Below are positions 23,297-32,880 of a DNA stretch of 64,000 nt, in pieces. A program made the translations under genes and the position numbers. Source of the DNA: Posidonia oceanica (lineage: Eukaryota; Streptophyta; Magnoliopsida; Alismatales; Posidoniaceae); contig JAZBRS010000026.1 in assembly GCA_037176725.1 (NCBI GenBank), positions 147,447,501-147,511,500 of the forward strand, written 5' to 3'. Every line of letters begins with the position of its first letter. Position 1 is the stretch's first letter. Below the pieces are notes generated by a model that worked only from the letters and a program-made list of their open reading frames with translations, did not search any database and was not told where the DNA came from.

Positions 23297-24053
23297 TCTA
23301 GGATAGTAGAGACTGATTGCTTTCCCTGTGGCTAACTAAAAATGGCGAGTAAAAAGAAGTTCTAGGAGCAACTAGAGACCTCAACAAACCTACACCCCCT
23401 TTGTGTTAATAAAACATGCAAGATAAAAAATTCTAATCATTTGCATGAAGTATCATATAGGGCATGCATCCTCTCTTCTGAGTCCACCTATTAGTCTGCG
23501 AAGGACGGTCCTGACCTCTTGTTCCACTGCTTTTGGCGTGGCCCAAGTCAGTCGGTCTGTCCTCCTTGTCCAGGGGTCGTGTCGGTGCTAGTGGAGGGTA
23601 CTACCCACGCTTTGGTGGGGTCAGGGCCACCAACGCACCACCCTGTTATTACCTGAGCTTTGGCTAGGATTTGGACAGGGGACTTGCTTTTTCTGACCTG
23701 AGTCAGTAACCTGTACACCTATGAGTATCCAAAGTAGGCTACCTACTAGGATACACTAGATTGGTGAGGGAGAGCATGCTAGAAAGCATACATGTCATTC
23801 ATGCCATTAATTTAACACATTTGTATCTTTCTTTCAGTTTATAATCCCTGTTTGTTTCTGTTTGTGTCAGCAGTGATCGGTAAGCGAGTTCCCTTACTGG
23901 AGCTTGAGTACTGTCCCCTACTGACATCCCTGTTGCGACCTTTGTTCGCGACCATTCCCTTCTGAACTATCCGCTTTTGCGACGATAACTCCTACTAGGA
24001 CTCGTCCTCTTCTTCCTTGTCGCAGCCCTATCCTTACGCGCTCTCGATCAGCA
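23297..24053 (+). other. T1 leader, second part, with a degenerate conserved ORF block
   Basis: It resumes with TCTAGGATAGTAG. At 23533-23725 conceptual translation (...GRVGASGGYYPRFGG..., LSFG*DLD, FSDL) aligns with an open 69-codon frame in the T2 leader (51094-51303, minus). In T2 the matching words are GRVGASREYSPCFG and LSFGQDLD. The T1 copy has TAG where T2 has CAG, plus other stops and small indels. This may be a remnant of the extra 5' ORF (ORF1) known from Ogre elements, or merely conserved leader sequence. I recognise no domain. Confidence 0.5.
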
Positions 24054-26629
24054 ATGGCCCAATACGTTAGTGAGCCTGTTCTTACTCTTGTCACGGAGGG
24101 AGTTTCCAATTCGGCCCCTTCAGTTCCCTTTGTACCTCCTGTGACGCCAGGGTTTCCCCCCTGACGCCTCTGGTATCCCAGTTCGTCCCGGGGCATTGGC
24201 AAACATTTGCCCCTCCGGATCCGGTCGCCGAGTCCATCTTGATGACCGTCACTCGCATTCCAGAGACACCTTTGACCCCTCCATCCCAGGGATACGTCAC
24301 CATTGACGCCCCTTCTGCCGCTGCTGCGACTCTTGCTGTAGGACCTGTTTATCCCGGACAATCTGTGTCTGTGCCACTTGCTTCTCATCCCTCGCTGGCA
24401 CTGTACTTCAGCGTTCCCGCTGACAGGACGCTTGAGGCACAGTACCAGCACCTGATGGAGCTCGCCTAAAGACTGCAGGGCATGGCTCTATCAGTTTGTC
24501 CCTCCTTCACTCTTGTCGCTCCTGAGGTTCCCTTACGACCAGTTCCTGCATATCATACATTTGCCACTACACCTCCGCCTAGACCATCGTCTCAACTGCT
24601 CACAGTTCCGACGATGGGGGCCAGATTGCCGCCTCCCACAGCACAACACATAGCACAGCATGCACCTCCGCCCCCTGGTGGCCAGTCCTTCGGGCTGGTT
24701 GGAGCACAGTACCCCACTAGTTCACTGTCTGGCACCCCGCCTGGGCAGCAACTGATGCTCCAGCACACTACACCTACCACAGCACAGCATGTCATCTATC
24801 CTCCTCCCCTGCATCAGGTTTAGAATCCTGCATACATTCCAGCATACACTGTTCCAGCGCACGGATACGCTGGCCATCCTGTTGCTCCACCAGGCGACGC
24901 TATGGTAGATCCGGAGGAGCACTTAGGTGCGACCCACTCGGCGTATGTGCTCGCTACCCCTGCCGATCCCTCTCTTGCGGCAGCAAATCTAGACCCCATC
25001 AATAACAGGATGGACGTCTTGGAGAAGGCACTACGACTAGTGTAGGGTACTGAGCACCAGACCTACCAGTTCCGGAACCTCTGTTGCTTTCCAGAGGCGG
25101 TACTCCCTCTGAAGTTTAAAATCCCAGACTTCGACAAATATAATGGTAGGGGCTGTCCCATAGGACATCTGAAGGCGTATTGCGGTGATCTCGCTCAGCT
25201 CTAGGCTGACGAGAGGTTGCTGATTCGCCTATTCCAGAAGAGCTTGACCGGGCCGGCACTCAAGTGGTTCACCTCGCTTGATATGTTAGCCATCAAGACT
25301 TGGAACGACCTCAGTCAGGCGTTCCTGGAACAATATTCCTTCAACCTCGACTTGGTCCCAAAGCATGCGGACCTGGTCGCAACCAAGCAGAATCCCAGCG
25401 AGCCGTTCGGGGAGTACGTCAGCCGTTGGTGTGCCCTTGCTTCACAAGTTCGAGATAGACCCTCTGATGAGGAGTCTATTGAGATTGTTATCAAGGGGGC
25501 GCAGCCATCTCTTGGGGCTCTGCTTAGCATTCAACCTGTCACTACTTTTGCAGCACTAATCCGAGCTGGAGCGCGCGTGGAGAGTTCGTTGCGGAGTGGC
25601 AACTTCCATGCTCTCTTTGCGTTCACTAAGCAAGCCGTGACCAGCAATAACAGCGCCAACAGCAGCACCACCAACAACAACAGCTGTAGCAACAACAATC
25701 GTCCCAAGAAGAAAGACTCTCCAAAGACCGCTGTTGCATTCGTCGATTCCCCTACTACTCCTGTTCACCTACCGTCTCGGCCTGCCCCAGCTCAGATGGT
25801 GTATGCTCCTGCACCTAGGAATCCACCCACACCATAGATCAGCACCACCGCTCGACCGGTCTATCTTGTCGCACCGGTTCAGCAAGGCTCATATTCGAGG
25901 CAAAGATGGCCACCCATTGAGAAGCAGAAGTTCGCCCCACTGGTGGAACCACTGACGGCTATCTTGCCAAAGGTTGCATCACTCCTGAGATTCCCGGAGG
26001 TTCGCCTGCCTCTAAATCCCTTGCCGCATTGGTATAAGGCGAACCTCTTTTGCAATTTCCATCGAAGCGTCGGGCAATCGACGGACAATTGCTTCACCCT
26101 ACGGATTGCTATTCAGGACTTGATCGAATCGGGAACGATTGTGATCGACACTCACGAGACATCCACTCATACACCCACTCATGCATCTGCTCATTCATCT
26201 GTTCCCCCTCATTCCAGCATCGTCCGCCAACCTCTATTGGAACACTCTTATCCGAGAGGTGCGGGAACCTCAGGAATTCACTCTCTTTTCCCTTCTGAGC
26301 CTACTACATCCGTAGTAGACCCTTCTGAGCTCATCTCTGATATCTCTGAGCCCTTTCCTGTTGATCTTTATCTTGCGGCTGTTGCCGGCTCCAAGTTGGG
26401 AGTTCACATGATCCGACCGCGTGCCAGGCTGGAGTGCTCCTTCGCGCCCCCTACTGTGCTTCCTCAGGCTCAACCCCCTGTACACTTCCTAGCTAGGGCC
26501 CAGCCTAGATCCCCTGTCCATCTCTTAGGACGGCCTCAATTAGGATCTCCTGTACACCCTTTAGGCAGACCTCAGCCAACCCCTGCTTTCCCTCCCCTAC
26601 AACCTTACCTCTCTCCCAGTTTCCAATAG
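24054..26629 (+). pseudogene. gag: Gag polyprotein of T1
   Basis: Starts at ATG 24054 (MAQYVSEPVLTL). After one frame change at a run of six C near 24158, it continues in a single frame for about 820 codons. Stops lie at 24467 (TAA), 24821, 25043, 25202, 25835 and 26627 (all TAG). The N-terminal half is Pro/Gln/Ala-rich. The Gag capsid-like domain is at 25110-25560 (FDKYNGRGCP, LTGPALKWFTSL, FLEQYSFNLDLV, SDEESIEIV). An Asn/Ser/Thr linker follows. A short Cys/His motif CNFHRSVGQSTDNC lies at about 26050-26095 and probably acts in RNA binding. Compared with the T2 gag, TAG at 25043 and 25202 aligns with CAG. The last stop, 26627, may be the natural gag end because the protease frame is -1 relative to gag. 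Confidence 0.9.
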
Positions 26630-26808
26630 GCACCCCTGCAGCCCCTCCTGTGCTCGTAGCACGTGCTCCTGTGGTTATTTATTTAACTCAGGACACCCAT
26701 TGCGTACCATACAGCTATGCCACAGAAATGTGTGCGGAAGTAACGTGATCGGGGAGGGTCTACAGACCCCCAGCACCGGCAGTTAGGCCAAACTATCTAG
26801 AACCCACT

Positions 26809-27912
26809 ATGCCCCCACCCTCTAGCCAACCCATAGCGGACCAGGCCTCTAGCCAACCCGTAGTAGGCCAAACCTCTGCCCAACCTATAGCAGGCCAGGC
26901 CTATAGCCAACCCCCTGTGACTGTCCCTTTAGAGCTTGCCACCAAAGCCACCCCTCCTACTGCCAAGAAGAACCAACCCAAGGCTGACATTACCTCTCAG
27001 CTTAAGAAGGTTAAAGCCGACATTTCCATTTGGGACCTGATACACACCTCTGCCGAACACCGTGAAGCTTTTCTTCGCGTGTTCCAAGCAGCCCATGTGT
27101 CCCAGACTAATGAGCCTTCAGCCTTGGAAAGCATGGTAAGGATGATTACGGAGCCTCAGATCATCTCTTTTACTAGTGATGAACTGCCTCCGGCAAAGAT
27201 TAATCACAACCCACCCTTGTTCGTCACGGTTCAGTTCAAAAACTTTCGCATTCCCCTCACGCTGGTTGATAACGGGTCAGGCCTTAATGTCTGCCCCTTG
27301 CGTACTGCAACAAAGCTCGGATTCAAAGCCGAGGATATCACACCAGCTATAAAGGGAATGACAGCTTTTGACAATACTCACCATGACGCTCTAGGGATCC
27401 TGATTATTTCTCTTGCCAATGGCCCGGTCATATTCGATGTAGAATTCTATGTCGTCGACTTGAAACCAAATTTTAATTTCCTGCTTGGGCACCCTTGGCT
27501 CCACAAGCATCAGGTCCTCTCCTCGACCCTCCATCGCATGATAAAGTACCGCCACGACGATGATGTCATTGTCGTCATGGTGGAGAACTTTGAGAAGGAG
27601 CGGATCAAGGCAGTCTCCCCCGTCTCTTCGCAAACCATCCCCTTTGACCCTGAAACCTCCGATGCTTTGTATCGTGTTAACCGGTGTGAGCTAGTTAACT
27701 TCATTCCTGATCTTGAACGCGTCAACTCCTTGGCCGTTCACAATAACCCCTTTCGAATGGTCGAGAATGTCTATCACAGATGGGGTTACGTTAAGGGCAT
27801 ACCACTTGGGCGTCACGGCCAGGGGATCGCAGAGCCGATTGTAGTAGAGGAGCGGAGAAAATCAGAAGGCCTCGGTTACGAGCCCAAGCCCAACGAAGAT
27901 GACTGCTTTTAG
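26809..27912 (+). CDS. Aspartic protease region of T1 pol
   Basis: A 367-codon open block in the pol frame, preceded in frame by a TGA at 26746-26748 that probably replaces CGA. The retropepsin-like core is near residues 135-190: FRIPLTLVDNGSGLNVCPL, with the catalytic Asp at 27268-27270 in V-D-N-G-S. The Asn replaces the commoner Thr/Ser, a form I know from Tat-lineage proteases. A hydrophobic-Gly FLLGHPWLHKH segment lies near 27475-27510. It would cut the Gag-Pol polyprotein. A G-patch-like ending (RWGYVKGIPLGRHGQGI) lies close to the C-terminus. The block ends in TAG at 27910, where the frame simply continues into the linker, so the stop is likely a C-to-T change. Confidence 0.88.
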   Translation: MPPPSSQPIADQASSQPVVGQTSAQPIAGQAYSQPPVTVPLELATKATPPTAKKNQPKADITSQLKKVKADISIWDLIHTSAEHREAFLRVFQAAHVSQTNEPSALESMVRMITEPQIISFTSDELPPAKINHNPPLFVTVQFKNFRIPLTLVDNGSGLNVCPLRTATKLGFKAEDITPAIKGMTAFDNTHHDALGILIISLANGPVIFDVEFYVVDLKPNFNFLLGHPWLHKHQVLSSTLHRMIKYRHDDDVIVVMVENFEKERIKAVSPVSSQTIPFDPETSDALYRVNRCELVNFIPDLERVNSLAVHNNPFRMVENVYHRWGYVKGIPLGRHGQGIAEPIVVEERRKSEGLGYEPKPNEDDCF

Positions 27913-29640
27913 CTAAAGAATCAGAAGACGGTCATCCCCAGGGACCTCACTAACTTCACCAGTGCAGGTATTCTGGGATCAATTGATGGTCAAGCCGTGG
28001 TGCCGGCAGAAGATTGGGTCTGCATTGAGGACTACTACTCGGATGAGGAGCAGTCTGGTGCAGTAGAGGCAGTCCAAACCTGTGGCAAAGCTCTGATCAA
28101 CTCGGAGGCACCCCGGTCGATTTGTTTGGCCCTACCCTCAACAGATATAGCAGCCAACTTAGCAGGCCTTGTGGTAGGACTGACAAGTTTTCACATTTCT
28201 GCAGCCACATCAGCATCACAAGCACCAGCAGCAGCGGCAACGCAGAAGTCAGGGACACCCCTTCAGGCACAGTCAGCCAGTCTACCTGCGGCCGCAGTCG
28301 CATCAGTACAGTTGTCACCCTCTCTGGAGGGACAGTCAGCCAATTTAGCTAGCAGCACGACTTAGCCCACTTCAGCAGCCGCATCACAGAGAATGCAGCC
28401 GGTGCCGTTTGCTACACATCTTCCTGCCGCAAAACAGCAATCCTCGTGGTAGGCCCCCATGGCGTCAAAGGCCGCACCCTCACTGTCACTACTAGATGTA
28501 GAGGTCCAGTTGAGCAACACAGCCTCCCAACCATTGGGTCCTCAGAAGAGGACCTTTGCCTACCCTCCAACTGCAGCAGCGACCTTGGCAGCGCACCCAT
28601 CTGCGGCCCCATTGACCGATTTGTTTGGATCTTCGATCTTGAAGCCATCACAATCAGGTGCGCTCGCGGGCCAGACAATACAAGCATCCAGGGCGGTGGT
28701 ACATCTAATAGCTAGGCCAGAGCCACAGGCCCTCGGCGCCTACTACGTCGACTCACCCTCGGATGAGGAGGAAGGAGTGGCGGTAGAAGCCCAAGTCGAC
28801 TCATGGATGGGAGACTTAGAGTTACTATATCAGGAACAGCTCAAGTCGCTAGTTGAGGACCTGGCAGAGCACCAAATTACGGAGAGGAAAGGGAAAGCCG
28901 TGGTTACGGACCCTCCCTCGCAGGAAGACCATGCCTCTATCATGGTCTTGGAAGAAGACTTAGCAGCGGCGGACTCCGCTAGACCGGATGAGCTCATCAC
29001 TCTGCAACCACAAGGCGGGTCTAGGTGGTTTGTGCAGCACATGCCCCACTCAGGCAGTGTAGCAAGTGGCAGTGCCCAGATCAGCCGCCAGTCCAGCACA
29101 CCCTCCGCAAGTACACTAGAGGATGCAGGGGAGGAAGCATTAGCAGCACAAGCAGCAACTGAACCAACAGTCCAGGCAGTAACAGAGCTGAAAGCAGCAT
29201 CAGTAACAGAATTATCAGCAGCCTCAGTAGCAAAGCCATCAACAGTGTCATTGACAGAATCAGCAGGGCCATCAGCAGAGTCAGCAACAGAACGCTTAGC
29301 AGAGTCAGTCAGGCCAGAGCAGCCAAAGGAAGTTGCCAGGATAGAGGTCGCGCGCCGAGGATACAAGAACACTCGAGTAAGCGTGACCATCCTGAAGCGT
29401 CACCAGGGCCAAGCAGCGGAACATATACACTCTTTCGACATCACAAACCCTACTTTTGAGAAAGAGATCCTCTTAGAACTTATTGCATATGGAGAGGAGG
29501 ATGATACGGGCGAGGACGAGAATGATGAACCATTGCCCGAGTTCCAGCCCTTTGACGACGATCCAGATGGCCCCAACCTCCATGTTCAAGAAGAAACAGA
29601 GGTTGTTAATATTGGCACAGCTGAGGAAGCCAGAGAGGTT
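27913..29640 (+). other. Low-complexity linker between protease and RT, in the pol frame
   Basis: About 570 codons in the same frame as protease and RT, rich in Ala, Ser, Thr, Gln and Glu, with repeated YY(S/V)DSPSDEE-like acidic motifs (near 28030 and 28740). Stops at 28363 and 28450 (both TAG). In Ogre elements an intron lies between protease and RT. Here the frame runs through without a frameshift, so splicing is not needed to keep the frame, although an intron cannot be excluded. No folded domain is recognised. Confidence 0.6.
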
Positions 29641-30636
29641 CGTATCAGTGCCCAACTGTCCCCCCAGGCTAGAGTAGAGTTTATCGCATTCCTGAAAGAG
29701 TATGCGGATGTCTTCGCCTGGAGCTATGAAGATATGGTCAGCCTTGATGTCGAGATAGTGGTGCACAACCTGCCCTTGAATCCAGATGCCAAGCCAGTAA
29801 AGCAGAAACTGAGAAGATGGCGACCGCAGTGGCTACTTATGATTAAAGAAGAGATCATGAAGCAGCACAAAGTCAATTTCCTAAAGGTTGTCCTTTATCC
29901 TGAGTGGCTGGTAAACAATGTACCTGTGCCCAAGAAAGATGGCCGAGTCCGGATTTGTATCGACTACAGGGACTTGAACAAGGTGAGTCCCAAGGACGAT
30001 TTCCCTTTGCCTCACATTGACGTCCTAGTCGACAATACAGCAGACCATAAGATGCTTTCCTTCATGGACGGCTTCTTCGGTTATAACCAGATCAAATTGG
30101 CAGAAGAAGACATGGAAAAGACCTCATTCATCACTCCCTGGGGGGTCTTCTGTTACCAAGTTATGCCGTTTGGGCTGAAGAATGCTGGCGCAACCTATCA
30201 GAGGGCTATGACTGCACTTTTCCACAACCTCATGCACCAAGAAGTGGAGGTCTATGTAGATGATATGATCGCTAAAACCAAAGAGCCTGAGGATCACCTT
30301 GTCTGTTTGAAGAAGCTCTTTGATCGCTTGAGAAAGTATAAGCTGCGCCTCAACCCCAACAAGGGTGTATTCGGGGTGTCTTCTGGCAAACTTCTGGGTT
30401 ACATTGTTAGCCAAAGGGGGATTGAAGTGGACCTGATGAAGGCAAAAGCCATCATGGACATGCCACCCCCTAGGACTGAAAAGGAGGTCTGGGGCTTGCT
30501 AGGGCATTTACAATATATCAATTGCTTCATTGCACAGCTTACGCCCATCTGCGAGCCAATATTCAAGCTCCTGAAGAAGAATGCATGGATCGATTGGAGC
30601 GAGGAGTGCCAGGCTGCATTTGACAAGATCAAGTAG
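28459..30636 (+). CDS. Reverse transcriptase block of T1 pol (with N-terminal linker)
   Basis: A 725-codon open block. Residues 1-390 are linker; the RT domain covers about 29780-30600. Landmarks in order: KPVKQKLRRWRPQW, VPVPKKDGRVRICIDYRDLN, the first catalytic Asp in LSFMDGFFGYNQI, SFITPWGVFCYQVMPFGLKNAGATYQR, the catalytic YVDD at 30253-30264, and the thumb-like LGYIVSQRGIEVD. The catalytic motifs are intact. Together these make it a Ty3-type RT of the Tat group that would copy element RNA into DNA inside the particle. TAG at 30634 interrupts FDKIK-LFIKPPVLVPP, where relatives have an amino acid, so the polyprotein originally continued. Confidence 0.95.
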   Translation: MASKAAPSLSLLDVEVQLSNTASQPLGPQKRTFAYPPTAAATLAAHPSAAPLTDLFGSSILKPSQSGALAGQTIQASRAVVHLIARPEPQALGAYYVDSPSDEEEGVAVEAQVDSWMGDLELLYQEQLKSLVEDLAEHQITERKGKAVVTDPPSQEDHASIMVLEEDLAAADSARPDELITLQPQGGSRWFVQHMPHSGSVASGSAQISRQSSTPSASTLEDAGEEALAAQAATEPTVQAVTELKAASVTELSAASVAKPSTVSLTESAGPSAESATERLAESVRPEQPKEVARIEVARRGYKNTRVSVTILKRHQGQAAEHIHSFDITNPTFEKEILLELIAYGEEDDTGEDENDEPLPEFQPFDDDPDGPNLHVQEETEVVNIGTAEEAREVRISAQLSPQARVEFIAFLKEYADVFAWSYEDMVSLDVEIVVHNLPLNPDAKPVKQKLRRWRPQWLLMIKEEIMKQHKVNFLKVVLYPEWLVNNVPVPKKDGRVRICIDYRDLNKVSPKDDFPLPHIDVLVDNTADHKMLSFMDGFFGYNQIKLAEEDMEKTSFITPWGVFCYQVMPFGLKNAGATYQRAMTALFHNLMHQEVEVYVDDMIAKTKEPEDHLVCLKKLFDRLRKYKLRLNPNKGVFGVSSGKLLGYIVSQRGIEVDLMKAKAIMDMPPPRTEKEVWGLLGHLQYINCFIAQLTPICEPIFKLLKKNAWIDWSEECQAAFDKIK

Positions 30637-31161
30637 CTGTTCATCAAGCCTCCTGTCCTGGTTCCTCCCATACTAGGGAGACATTTGCTTCTCTACCTTT
30701 CTACCATGCAGCATTCCATGGGCGCCGTCTTGGGCCAACATGATGAGTCAGGTAGAAAGGAGCGCGCCATTTATTACCTGAGTAAGAAATTTAATGAATG
30801 CGAAGCCAGGTACAGTACAATAGAGAAGACCTGCCTATCTCTCGTCTGGACTGCACAGAAATTAAGGCATTACATGATGGCATACCCAGTTCAGCTCTTG
30901 TGCCGGCATGATCCTATCAAGTTTCTCATTCAGAAGCTGGCCATGGTAGGCAGATGTGTTAAGTGGCAGGTGCTACTGTCTCAGTACGACATCACCTTTG
31001 TCACTCAGAAGTCCATGAAAGGCCATGCTATGGCAGACCATCTTGCTGATTTCCCTCTGCCTGAATACCAGCCACTCCAGACGCAGTTCCCAGACGAAGA
31101 CATTCTTTTTGCAATGGAGGACTCTGAGGAGAAAGACCCTGAAGATCAAGAGCAGTGGTAG
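30637..31161 (+). CDS. RT-linked RNase H-like domain of T1 pol
   Basis: It continues the pol frame after TAG 30634 (first ATG 30685). Motifs: YLSTMQHSMGAVL, KERAIYYLSKKF, EARYSTIEKTCLSLVWTAQKLRHYM, and GHAMADHLADFP near the end. The usual first catalytic Asp (TDAS) is replaced by the ST of LSTM, so this domain is probably a structural connection and not an active nuclease. That is the established state in Tat elements, which carry a second RNase H downstream. It ends at TAG 31159 within EQW-LYFDSA, where the frame goes on into the second RNase H. Confidence 0.85.
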   Translation: MFIKPPVLVPPILGRHLLLYLSTMQHSMGAVLGQHDESGRKERAIYYLSKKFNECEARYSTIEKTCLSLVWTAQKLRHYMMAYPVQLLCRHDPIKFLIQKLAMVGRCVKWQVLLSQYDITFVTQKSMKGHAMADHLADFPLPEYQPLQTQFPDEDILFAMEDSEEKDPEDQEQW

Positions 31162-31572
31162 TTATACTTCGATAGTGCTGTGAACAAGAAGGGTCGAGGC
31201 ATAGGCGTAGTGCTGACAACGGCTTAGGGACAAATGATTCCCTTTGCAAGGAAGCTGACCTTCAAATGCACCAATAACGAGGCAGAGTATGAAGCATGCA
31301 TCTTAGGACTGAATGTTGCCCTCGAGCATGAGGTACAGAAGCTGCTTGTGCACGGCGATGCCATGCTGGTAATTTCTCAAGTAAATGGCAACTGGAAGAA
31401 AAAGGATCCAAAGTTATTACCATATCATGAACACCTGCTAAAGCTGATAGAAGAGTTTTCGAGCATCCGCTTCACATACATGAACTAAGCAAGGAACGCA
31501 TATGCAGATGCGTTGGCAACCCTGGAGTCCTGGCTCAGCATACCTGAAGACAGCACAGTGGATGTATCTATT
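31162..31572 (+). pseudogene. Archaeal-type second RNase H of T1 pol
   Basis: In frame: LYFDSAVNKKGRGIGVVL, a TAG at 31225, then PFARKLTFKCTNNEAEYEACILGL, LLVHGDAMLVISQVNG, a TAA at 31486, and NAYADALATLES. The four acidic catalytic positions are visible: D in YFDSA (31171-31173), E in NNEAEYEA, D in HGDAML, D in YADALATL. This matches the additional archaeal-like RNase H acquired by the plant Tat lineage, which is thought to take over RNA-strand removal from the degenerate upstream domain. Both stops are single-base changes from a glutamine codon or similar. Confidence 0.88.
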
Positions 31573-32880
31573 ACTTGCATAGAGCAACCTGCGCACTGCA
31601 TGAGCATAGAAGAGACGGATCCAGCAGAGGAGCTGCCCTGGTATCACGACATAAAAGCTTTCCTGGAGTCTGGCAGCCTTCCACCCGGTACCTCAGCATC
31701 AGATAAAAGAACTTTGACGTGTCTGGCGTCAAAGTATGTACTAGGAACGGGACAGTTGTACAGAAGGTCATATAATCAAATGCTTCTGCGCTGCTTAAAC
31801 AAATCGGAGGCTGACACGCTGATACTTCAAGTGCATGCGGGGACTTGCAGCCCGCACATGATCGGCGTCCTCCTGGCCAAGAAGATAACGCTTCAAAGAT
31901 ATTTTTGGCTAACTATGGAAGTAGACTGTTGCCAGTTCGTGTGCAGATGCCACAACTGTCAAGTGCATGGTAACTTCATTCGGGCGCCCCCACAGGAATT
32001 GCACAGCATGTCGTCGCCGTGGCCCTTCTCCACCTGGGGGATTGATGTCATTGGCGCCATCCACCCTGCAGCTTCCAATGGTCATCGCTACATTCTGGTA
32101 GCGATCGATTACTTTACCAAGTGAATGGAAGCGGCCTCCTACAAAACGATAACTGTCGTGGCTACAGAAAAGTTTATCAGAAACAATATCATAGCCCGGT
32201 ATGGGGTCCCGCATGAGCTCATCTCTGATAACGGCACGAATTTCATTGCCAAGAGGATCGAAGACTATCTGCAGAGCTTCAGTATCAAACACTACAGATC
32301 CTCGCCTTATCGGCCGCAGATGAACGGCGCAGTAAAGTCCGCCAACAAAAACTTGGTTAAGATCCTGAAAAAGATGGCGGAAACTCACAAGGACTGGCAC
32401 GACAAGCTTCCTTACGCACTCTAGGCGTACAAGACATCTGTCCAGACTTCAACAGAAGCCACCCTATACTCTCTGGTGTATGGCATGTAGGCGGTGCTGC
32501 CTATCGAAGTGGAGATCCCATCACTGCGGATCCTACGGGAAGTTGAGTTGGAAGAAACAAAATGGGTCGAAGACCACTGCGTCCAACTAAATCTGATTGA
32601 TGAGCACAGGCTGCAAATTATGCATAATGCTCACTGTTACCAAAAGCGAATGGCCAGATCATACTTGAAGAAGGTTCAGCCCAGAAGCTTCCAGTCAGGA
32701 GACCTTGTTCTGCGTGCCATTCATCTACCTGATGGTCGAGGGAAATTCTGACCTAATTGGCGTGGCCCCTTTGTGGTCAAGCAGGTCTTCTTGGGCGGCA
32801 CTGTAACTCTTGAGGACATGGAGCAGGTCGAGCAGTTTGAGCCCGTCAACCTATGCTACCTCAAGAAGTACTATCAGTAG
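31573..32880 (+). pseudogene. Integrase of T1 pol, catalytic Glu replaced by Lys
   Basis: Same frame to the terminal TAG at 32878. Zinc-binding part: VHAGTCSPHM (His 31834-31836) and CRCHNC. Catalytic core: GIDVIGAI (Asp 32044-32046), SDNGTNF (Asp 32227-32229), and exactly 35 residues later AAG (Lys, 32335-32337) in NGAVKSANKN, where Tat integrases have Glu. Stops: TGA 32122 (in YFTK-MEAA, from TGG), TAG 32422 (in PYAL-AYKTS, from TGG), TAG 32488 (in GM-AVLPIEVEIPSL) and TGA 32749 (in GKF-PNWRGPF, probably from CGA). The C-terminal end RGPFVVKQVF...YLKKYYQ is intact. It would insert the DNA copy into the genome but is now inactive. Confidence 0.93.

Noticed and set aside
27913..28458. Ogre-type intron between protease and RT
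   Set aside because: The frame is continuous without splicing and I saw no splice-site pair that clearly improves it; left as unproven.
24054..32880. Reassignment of TAG to glutamine
   Set aside because: TAG positions differ between T1 and T2, and some stops replace Trp or Arg codons; methylation-driven decay is simpler.
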